From positions 1-64,000 of the forward strand of contig NZ_CAXBOD010000015.1 in the NCBI RefSeq assembly GCF_963977235.1: DNA of 64,000 bases, read 5' to 3'. The stretch comes from Albimonas sp963977235. Lineage in GTDB: Bacteria > Pseudomonadota > Alphaproteobacteria > Rhodobacterales > Rhodobacteraceae. Below are positions 58,639 through 64,000 of the stretch, piece by piece. Each line of letters opens with the position of its first letter. Positions within the stretch are counted from its first letter, which is position 1. The notes below the pieces were generated by a model. The model saw nothing but the letters and a program-made list of their open reading frames with translations. It was not told the DNA's origin and searched no databases. The position numbers were made by a program, and so were the translations under genes.

Positions 58639-59055
58639 TCAGGCGCGGGTGAGCAGGCCCAGCATGTGGAGGAAGGCGTCGGGGTCGGTGTCGTCGAGCC
58701 GGCCGCGGATTTCGGCCTGGGCCTCCCGCCAGACGGGCATCAGGCGGTCGAGCAGGGCCTCGCCCTCCGGCGTCAGGGCGCAGCGGCGGGCGTTGCCCAC
58801 GCCGCCGGCGTCCTTGCGCGCCAGACCCCTGCGCTCGAGCAGGTCGAGATTGCGCGACAGGGTGGTGCGGTCCATCGCAATGCGCTCGGCGTGTTCGGAG
58901 AGGGTTCGGTCGGCCTTCTCGCGGATCGAGCCCATCACCGAGAACTGCGCCAGCGTGACGCCATGCTCGCGCAGCCGGGCGTCGTAGCGCCGGGTCAGGG
59001 CGCGGGCCGCGCGGATGGTCGACAGGACCAGGCAGGTGGAGAGTTCGGAGGCCAT
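58639..59055 (-). CDS. MarR-family transcriptional regulator
   Basis: A 138-residue winged-helix regulator. LAQFSVMGSIREKADRTLSEHAERIAMDRTTLSRNLDLLERRGLA is the helix-turn-helix and wing start (about 37-78). GNARRCALTPEGEALLDRL continues the wing. MarR proteins usually respond to phenolics, fatty acids or oxidants. It lies 157 bases upstream of the KAS gene with operator-like palindromes between them, so it probably controls that gene. Confidence 0.9.
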   Translation of the reverse strand: MASELSTCLVLSTIRAARALTRRYDARLREHGVTLAQFSVMGSIREKADRTLSEHAERIAMDRTTLSRNLDLLERRGLARKDAGGVGNARRCALTPEGEALLDRLMPVWREAQAEIRGRLDDTDPDAFLHMLGLLTRA

Positions 59056-59184
59056 GATCCGGGCTAGCGCCGGGGAGCCGGAGGATCAAGGGCTTCCGAG
59101 CGCGCGCGGTCGTCGAGCCGCGAGGACCCGGCAGGCCGTGCGGCGCCCGGTGGCGCGCGGGACGCCAGGGGGGCGCAACAGGAA

Positions 59185-59214
59185 AGCGCCCGCGACGTGT
59201 CCGCCGCGGGCGCT
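59185..59214 (-). terminator. Hairpin downstream of rplI
   Basis: Perfect 10-base arms (59185-59194, 59205-59214) with a 10-base loop lie 32 bases past the rplI stop. The minus-strand tail begins with TTTCC. Probable terminator of the ribosomal operon. Confidence 0.58.
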
Positions 59215-59245
59215 CGGGGGATTCGGCTGCGACCGGATCCGGGGT

Positions 59246-59851
59246 TCAGAGACGCTCGTCGTCGTCCGAGCCGCGGGGATCGGAGAGCAGGCCTTCGCCG
59301 TCCTCGTCTTCCTCGAACAGCTCCTGGATGTCGAACTCGGCGGCCGCTTCCTCTTCGGCGCGGGCCTCCTGGATCGACTTGCCGGTGGCCTGAAGCTCCG
59401 CTTCCTCGTTCGAGCGCGCGACGTTGATCGCCACGGTCGCCGAGACCTCCGGGTGGAGGATGATGCGGATCTCGTGCAGCCCGAGCTCCTTGACCGGCTT
59501 GTCGAGGTTCACCTGGCGGCGATCCACGGTGAAGCCGTTCTCGGTGGCGGCCTCGGCGACGTCACGGGTGGTGACGGAGCCGTAGAGCGCGCCCATCTCG
59601 GACGCCGAGCGGATGATGACGAAGGACTGACCGTCGAGCTTGGCGGCGACGGCCTCGGCCTCCTTCTTGAGCTCGAGGTTGCGGACCTCGAGCTGGGCGC
59701 GCTGGGCCTCGAACTGGGCCATGTTGGCCTTCGTCGCCCGCAGGGCCTTGCCCTGGGCGAGAAGGAAGTTGCGGCCGTAGCCGGGCTTCACGGAGACGAC
59801 GTCTCCCATCTGGCCCAGCTTTTCGACGCGCTCGAGAAGAACCACTTCCAT
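59246..59851 (-). CDS. rplI: 50S ribosomal protein L9
   Basis: A 201-residue large-subunit protein. MEVVLLERVEKLGQMGDVVSVKPGYGRNFLLAQGKA is the N-terminal domain (here LERVEKLGQMGDVV and KPGYGRNFLL). The C-terminal domain carries LHEIRIILHPEV. An acidic tail (about 160-201) exceeds the 149 residues of E. coli L9, a common alphaproteobacterial extension. It is last in rpsF-rpsR-rplI, 11 bases after rpsR. Confidence 0.96.
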   Translation of the reverse strand: MEVVLLERVEKLGQMGDVVSVKPGYGRNFLLAQGKALRATKANMAQFEAQRAQLEVRNLELKKEAEAVAAKLDGQSFVIIRSASEMGALYGSVTTRDVAEAATENGFTVDRRQVNLDKPVKELGLHEIRIILHPEVSATVAINVARSNEEAELQATGKSIQEARAEEEAAAEFDIQELFEEDEDGEGLLSDPRGSDDDERL

Positions 59852-59862
59852 CGGTCTGCTCC

Positions 59863-60090
59863 TCAGTTGATCGCGTAGGGCAGCAGGGCGAGGAAGCGCG
59901 AACGCTTGATGGCCTTGGCCAGCTCACGCTGCTTCTTCGCCGAGACGGCGGTGATGCGGGAGGGGACGATCTTGCCGCGCTCGGAGATGTAGCGCTGCAG
60001 GAGCTTCACGTCCTTGTAGTCGATCTTCGGCGCGTTCTCGCCGGAGAACGGGCAGGTCTTGCGACGGCGGAAAAAGGGCTTGCGAGCCAT
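59863..60090 (-). CDS. rpsR: 30S ribosomal protein S18
   Basis: A 75-residue small-subunit protein, the normal length. FFRRRKTCPFSGENAPKIDYKDVKLLQRYISERGKIVPSRIT (read as FFRRRKTCPFSGEN and RYISERGKIVPSRIT) and AIKRSRFLALLPY are signature segments. It sits between rpsF (21-base gap) and rplI. Confidence 0.97.
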   Translation of the reverse strand: MARKPFFRRRKTCPFSGENAPKIDYKDVKLLQRYISERGKIVPSRITAVSAKKQRELAKAIKRSRFLALLPYAIN

Positions 60091-60111
60091 GGGTCAGTCT
60101 CCTTTCTTCGC

Positions 60112-60501
60112 TCAGTCGCGACGCGGGCCGCGGGGACCACGGTCACGGCCGCCACGGCCGCCGCGGTCGTCGCGGGAATTCTTCGCCTGCAGCACGGCCG
60201 AGGGGCCTTCCTCGAGCGCATCGACCTTCACGGTCAGCACGCGCAGGACGTCGTCGTGGAGGCGCATCAGGCGCTCCATCTCCATGACCGCGGCCGAGGG
60301 GCTGTCGGTCTTGAGATAGGCGTAGTGGCCCTTGCGGTTCTTGTTGATCTTGTAGGCGAGAGTCCGCACGCCCCAGTACTCGGAGCCCTGGACGTCGCCG
60401 CCGTTGTCCTTGAGAACCTGGCCGAAGTGCTCGATCAGCCCCTCGGCCTGCGCGTTGGACAGGTCCTGACGCGCGATGAAGACGTGCTCGTAGAGCGCCA
60501 T
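60112..60501 (-). CDS. rpsF: 30S ribosomal protein S6
   Basis: A 129-residue protein. MALYEHVFIARQDLS is the usual start; the ATG at 60501 has AAGGA eight bases upstream, so the longer form from 60519 is rejected. NRKGHYAYLKTDSPS is a conserved middle part. The C-terminus is an Arg/Gly-rich tail of 20 residues. It opens the rpsF-rpsR-rplI unit and diverges from fabD across 230 bases, in which no clear promoter is visible. Confidence 0.96.
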   Translation of the reverse strand: MALYEHVFIARQDLSNAQAEGLIEHFGQVLKDNGGDVQGSEYWGVRTLAYKINKNRKGHYAYLKTDSPSAAVMEMERLMRLHDDVLRVLTVKVDALEEGPSAVLQAKNSRDDRGGRGGRDRGPRGPRRD

Positions 60502-60731
60502 CTGGTCATCCTTCATCATGTCGACGCTTCAAAACGCGGGGGCGAAGCCTTCCGAAGCCCGCATACGAGAGGCGCGACGGCAACCGTTTTCGGAAGGAAG
60601 CGGGCGTATGGCCGATTTCGCGGCGAAACGCAAGGGCCGCGCCTGCGCGGAGGCCCCGGCGGCCCGCGCCGGTTGCGGCGCGGGGGAGGGGAGGCTAGAG
60701 CGGAGCCGAGGCAGTTAAGGGAGGATCTCGC

Positions 60732-61676
60732 GTGCGCGCATTCGTGTTCCCGGGACAGGGCGCCCAGGCGGTGGGCATGGGCAAGGCCCTGGCGGAGGCC
60801 TATCCGGCCGCGGCGGCCGTGTTCGAGGAGGTCGACGACGCGCTGGGCGAGAAGCTGAGCGCAATGATCTGGGAGGGGCCGGCCGAGGCGCTGACCCTGA
60901 CCGCCAACACCCAGCCGGCGCTGTTCGCGACCTCGATCGCGGCGATGCGGGCGCTGGAGGCCGAGGGCGTGACCATCGCCGACGCGGCCTTCGTGGCGGG
61001 ACACTCGCTGGGCGAGTACTCGGCGCTGTGCGCCGCGGGCGCGCTGGAGGTGGGGGCGGCCGCGAAGCTTCTGCGCCTGCGCGGCGAGGCGATGCAGGCG
61101 GCCTGCGCGCCGGGCGTCGGCGCGATGGCGGCGATCCTGGGCCTGGGGCTTGAGGCCGCGCAGAAGGCCGCCGCCGAGGGCGCCCAGGGCGAAGTCTGCG
61201 AGGCGGCCAACGACAACGAGCCCACGCAGGTGGTGATCTCGGGTCACAAGGGCGCGGTCGAGCGGGCGATCGAGGCGGCCAAGGCGCTTGGCGCCAAGCG
61301 CGGCATGCTGCTGCCGGTGAGCGCGCCGTTCCATTGCGCGCTGATGCAGCCGGCCGCCGACAAGATGGCCGAGGCGCTGGCTGGCGTGGAGATCAAGGCG
61401 CCGGCCGTGCCCGTGGTCTCGAACGTGAAGGCCGAGGGTGTTTCGGACCCCGACGAGATCCGGAAACTGCTGGTGGCGCAGGTGACCGGCGCGGTGCGCT
61501 GGCGCGAGGACGTGCTGTGGATGCAGTCCCAGGGCGTGACCGAGCTGGTCGAGATCGGCGCGGGCAAGGTGCTGTGCGGGCTCGCGCGGCGCATCGACAA
61601 GGGGCTGGCCGCGAAGGCCGTGAACGGTCCCGAGGACGCGAAGGCCGTGGCGGCCGCGATCAAGGGAGACGCCTGA
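60732..61676 (+). CDS. fabD: Malonyl-CoA:ACP transacylase
   Basis: A 314-residue enzyme loading malonyl onto acyl carrier protein. FPGQGAQ is at 6-12, the nucleophile elbow GHSLGEYSAL at 90-99 with Ser92, and the catalytic His in SAPFHCALM. It starts with GTG after a GGAGGATC site. The stop TGA overlaps the fabG ATG by one base. Confidence 0.95.
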   Translation: MRAFVFPGQGAQAVGMGKALAEAYPAAAAVFEEVDDALGEKLSAMIWEGPAEALTLTANTQPALFATSIAAMRALEAEGVTIADAAFVAGHSLGEYSALCAAGALEVGAAAKLLRLRGEAMQAACAPGVGAMAAILGLGLEAAQKAAAEGAQGEVCEAANDNEPTQVVISGHKGAVERAIEAAKALGAKRGMLLPVSAPFHCALMQPAADKMAEALAGVEIKAPAVPVVSNVKAEGVSDPDEIRKLLVAQVTGAVRWREDVLWMQSQGVTELVEIGAGKVLCGLARRIDKGLAAKAVNGPEDAKAVAAAIKGDA

Positions 61677-62413
61677 TGTTCGATCTGACCGGCAAGCGGG
61701 CGCTGGTGACCGGCGCCTCGGGCGGCATCGGCGGCGAGGTTGCGCGCGCGATGCACGCGCAGGGCGCGACGGTCGCGCTGTCTGGCACCCGCACCGAGCC
61801 GTTGGAAGCGCTGGCCGCGGAGCTGGGCGAGCGGGCGTTCGTGACGCCCTGCAACCTCGGCGACGCGGCCGCGGTCGAGGCGCTGCCCAAGACCGCCGCA
61901 GAGGCGATGGGCGGGGTGGACGTGCTGGTGAACAACGCCGGCGTCACCCGCGACCAGCTGTTCATGCGCATGTCCGACGAGGATTTCGAGACGGTCCTGC
62001 AGATCAACCTGATGGCGGCGTTCCGCCTCTCGCGCGGGGTGCTGCGCGGGATGATGAAGGCGCGTTGGGGGCGGATCATCTCGGTCACCTCGATCGTGGG
62101 CGTGACGGGCAACCCGGGGCAGGGGAACTACGCCGCCTCGAAGGCCGGGCTGATCGGCATGTCCAAGAGCCTTGCGGGCGAGGTCGCGGGGCGCGGCATC
62201 ACCGTGAACTGCATCGCGCCGGGCTTCATCGAGACCGCGATGACCCAGAAGCTGGCCGATGCGCAGAAGGAGAAGCTGCTGGCGGGCATCCCGGCCGGGC
62301 GCATGGGCTCGGCGCAGGAGATCGCGGCGGCCGCGGTCTATCTCGCCTCGAGCGAGGCGGGCTACACCACCGGCGCGACCTTGCATGTCAACGGCGGCAT
62401 GGCGATGATCTGA
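61676..62413 (+). CDS. fabG: 3-oxoacyl-ACP reductase
   Basis: A 245-residue short-chain dehydrogenase. The NADPH loop TGASGGIGG is at 12-20, NNAG at 86-89, and Ser139, Tyr152 and Lys156 form the catalytic set. IAPGFIETAMT follows. It reduces beta-ketoacyl-ACP. ATG overlaps fabD by one base, with AGGGAG upstream. A promoter for acpP lies past it. Confidence 0.95.
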   Translation: MFDLTGKRALVTGASGGIGGEVARAMHAQGATVALSGTRTEPLEALAAELGERAFVTPCNLGDAAAVEALPKTAAEAMGGVDVLVNNAGVTRDQLFMRMSDEDFETVLQINLMAAFRLSRGVLRGMMKARWGRIISVTSIVGVTGNPGQGNYAASKAGLIGMSKSLAGEVAGRGITVNCIAPGFIETAMTQKLADAQKEKLLAGIPAGRMGSAQEIAAAAVYLASSEAGYTTGATLHVNGGMAMI

Positions 62414-62461
62414 GGGCGCGGGGCGGCGGCCCGGAGGCCGCCGGGCGGGGGCGATTCAATG

Positions 62462-62489
62462 TTGCCACCCCCGGAGGCTATGATATAGC
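62462..62489 (+). promoter_or_regulatory. Putative acpP promoter
   Basis: TTGCCA (62462-62467) and TATAGC (62484-62489) are 16 bases apart, with TGA just before the -10, giving an extended -10 element. It lies about 130 bases before acpP and suits a strong, independent promoter for this abundant protein. Confidence 0.6.
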
Positions 62490-62618
62490 CGCCCCACATG
62501 CGACGGACCGGGTCACCGGCCCGTCGGACAGGTTTCCGGACCGTGGCGAGGACGCCGCGGGACGCGATCAAGGGACGACAGGCCCGGATACAGGGCCAAG
62601 AGGAGTGAGGATTCTCTC

Positions 62619-62858
62619 ATGAGCGACATCGCCGAGCGCGTGAAGAAGATCGTGGTCGAGCACCTGTCCGTCGAAGAGGACAAGGTCACCGAGAGCGCCA
62701 GCTTCATCGACGACCTGGGCGCCGACTCGCTGGACACCGTCGAGCTGGTCATGGCGTTCGAGGAGGAGTTCGGGATCGAGATCCCCGACGACGCCGCCGA
62801 GACCATCCAGACGGTCGGCGACGCCGTGAAGTTCATCTCCGAGAACGCCGCGAGCTGA
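62619..62858 (+). CDS. acpP: Acyl carrier protein
   Basis: A 79-residue acidic carrier protein. GADSLDTVELVM (34-45) holds Ser37, the phosphopantetheine site. The length is normal. It carries chains for FabD, FabG and FabF. An AAGAGGAG site precedes the ATG. Confidence 0.98.
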   Translation: MSDIAERVKKIVVEHLSVEEDKVTESASFIDDLGADSLDTVELVMAFEEEFGIEIPDDAAETIQTVGDAVKFISENAAS

Positions 62859-62864
62859 TCGAGC

Positions 62865-62895
62865 GGCTCCCGGACCGATGACGGTTTCGGGAGCC
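62865..62895 (+). terminator. Attenuator-like hairpin between acpP and fabF
   Basis: GGCTCCCG (62865-62872) pairs with CGGGAGCC (62888-62895), and an inner GACCG/CGGTT stem extends it. No U-run follows, so it may reduce transcription into fabF or stabilise acpP mRNA. Confidence 0.5.
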
Positions 62896-62968
62896 TCGCT
62901 TGCACAAGGCGCCGGGGCGCGGCTAGGGTCGCGCCCGGTAACGCAAGAACTATGAGATGGAGCAGCGC

Positions 62969-64000
62969 GTGAGGCGGGTCGTTGTCACCGGCTTGGGCTT
63001 GCTGACGCCGCTTGGCTGCGGTGTCGAGGAGACCTGGTCGCGTCTGGTCGCGGGGAAATCCGGCGCCGGTAAGATCAAGTATTTCGATGCCAGCCACCTG
63101 CCGGCCCAGATCGCCTGCGAGATTCCGTTGGGCGACGGCTCCGATGGCACGTGGAATCCCGATGACTGGGTGCCCGCGAAGGACCGTCGGAAGGTCGATC
63201 GCTTCATCACCTACGCGATGACCGCCGCCGAGCAGGCGGTGACCGATGCAGGCTGGAAGCCCGAGGACGAGGAGGAGCGCAAGCGCACCGGCGTCCTGAT
63301 CGGCTCCGGCATCGGCGGCGTGGAAAGCATCGCCGAAGCGGCGCTGACCCTGCGAGACAAGGGCCCCCGGCGGATCTCGCCGTTCTTCATTCCGGGCGCT
63401 CTGATCAATCTCTGCGCGGGCCAGGTCTCGATCCGCTATGGTTTCAAGGGCCCGAACCACGCGGTGGTGACGGCCTGTTCGACCGGCGCGCACGCCATCG
63501 GCGATGCGGCCCGGCTGATCCGCTATGGCGACGCCGACGTGATGGTCGCCGGCGGCTCCGAAAGCCCGGTCTGCGAGATCGGGGTGGCCGGGTTCTGCGC
63601 CTGCAAGGCGCTGTCGACCGGTTTCAACGACACGCCCGAGAAGGCCTCGCGCCCCTATGACAAGGACCGCGACGGGTTCGTCATGGGCGAAGGCGCCGGG
63701 ATCGTGGTGCTCGAGGAATACGAGCACGCCAAGGCCCGAGGCGCGAAGATCTATGCCGAGGTGCTGGGCTACGGCCTGTCGGGCGACGCCTACCACATCA
63801 CCTCGCCGTCTCCGGACGGGGATGGGGGATACCGCTCGATGGCCGCGGCGCTGTCGAACGCGGGGCTGACCGCGAAGGACATCGATTACGTCAACGCGCA
63901 CGGGACCTCGACGCCGCTGGGCGACGAGATCGAGTTGGGCGCGGTGACCCGTCTGCTGGGCGACCATGCCTCGAAGGTGACGATGAGCTCGACCAAGTCG
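62969..64000 (+). CDS. fabF: 3-oxoacyl-ACP synthase II, cut by window end
   Basis: The first 344 codons of a beta-ketoacyl-ACP synthase; the rest lies beyond base 64000. Catalytic Cys170 (TACSTGAH) and His311 (NAHGTSTP) are visible, and the second catalytic His should follow the final TKS. MRRVVVTGLGLLTPLG at the GTG (62969) has GGAG upstream and fits homologues; an in-frame ATG at 62957 is the alternative. It extends acyl-ACP chains in fatty acid synthesis. Confidence 0.94.
   Translation, partial: MRRVVVTGLGLLTPLGCGVEETWSRLVAGKSGAGKIKYFDASHLPAQIACEIPLGDGSDGTWNPDDWVPAKDRRKVDRFITYAMTAAEQAVTDAGWKPEDEEERKRTGVLIGSGIGGVESIAEAALTLRDKGPRRISPFFIPGALINLCAGQVSIRYGFKGPNHAVVTACSTGAHAIGDAARLIRYGDADVMVAGGSESPVCEIGVAGFCACKALSTGFNDTPEKASRPYDKDRDGFVMGEGAGIVVLEEYEHAKARGAKIYAEVLGYGLSGDAYHITSPSPDGDGGYRSMAAALSNAGLTAKDIDYVNAHGTSTPLGDEIELGAVTRLLGDHASKVTMSSTKS

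Overview
This is a GC-rich chromosomal window (about 70% G+C by eye) from an alphaproteobacterium, most likely a member of the Rhodobacterales. The clues are the F1-ATPase inhibitor zeta subunit, the long dCTP deaminase, an alphaproteobacterial HspQ, TRAP transporters, purS/purQ as separate genes, and the rpsF-rpsR-rplI and fabD-fabG-acpP-fabF blocks. The metal-dependent type of KDO-8-phosphate synthase indicates a Gram-negative envelope. There are no rRNA genes, phage genes, insertion sequences or CRISPR arrays. Two tRNA genes are present: Ala-CGC and Pro-GGG.

Layout. 1-3.9 kb: kdsA, nhaA, two small conserved genes and tRNA-Ala. 3.9-14.3 kb: a catabolic region with an FAH-type hydrolase, an MBL hydrolase, a FadR-type regulator behind a palindromic operator, an acyl-CoA dehydrogenase, an acyl-CoA ligase, a TRAP transporter in the order P-M-Q with a hairpin repeat array between P and M, and a nitronate monooxygenase-type flavoprotein. 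It looks like uptake and CoA-dependent breakdown of an unidentified carboxylic acid. 14.5 kb: a single-domain globin. 15.4-25.5 kb: the most interesting block, a BMP-type ABC transporter with formamidase, a biuret-hydrolase-like enzyme, a second isochorismatase-fold hydrolase, a cupin and an AtzF-type allophanate hydrolase. It reads as a nitrogen-scavenging route for biuret and possibly triuret, interrupted by sodC on the other strand.

25.5-31 kb: a three-gene ABC/Tat-secreted CPFC protein operon of possible metal function, phoA with a Pho-box-like site, dcd and tRNA-Pro. 31-37.1 kb: purine genes (purC, purS, purQ) with a DsbA-like protein between them, the zeta subunit, and thiM-thiE-thiD behind a TPP riboswitch. 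37-42 kb: an RpiR-type regulator with two identical operators 31 bp apart, a second globin followed by an orphan response regulator, a lysozyme-like lipoprotein, an AEC transporter and hspQ. 42-51 kb: a dipeptidase, an MFS transporter, msrQ, rpiA, gor and hflK-hflC. 51-64 kb: a large SARP/BTAD-TPR regulator divergent from an M3 oligopeptidase, purM-purN, a MarR regulator with a stand-alone ketoacyl synthase, ribosomal genes rpsF-rpsR-rplI, and the fatty-acid genes fabD-fabG-acpP-fabF, the last cut by the window end.

All functions come from motif reading and recalled family patterns. No database search was run. Starts were chosen from ribosome-binding sites, overlaps and family length.
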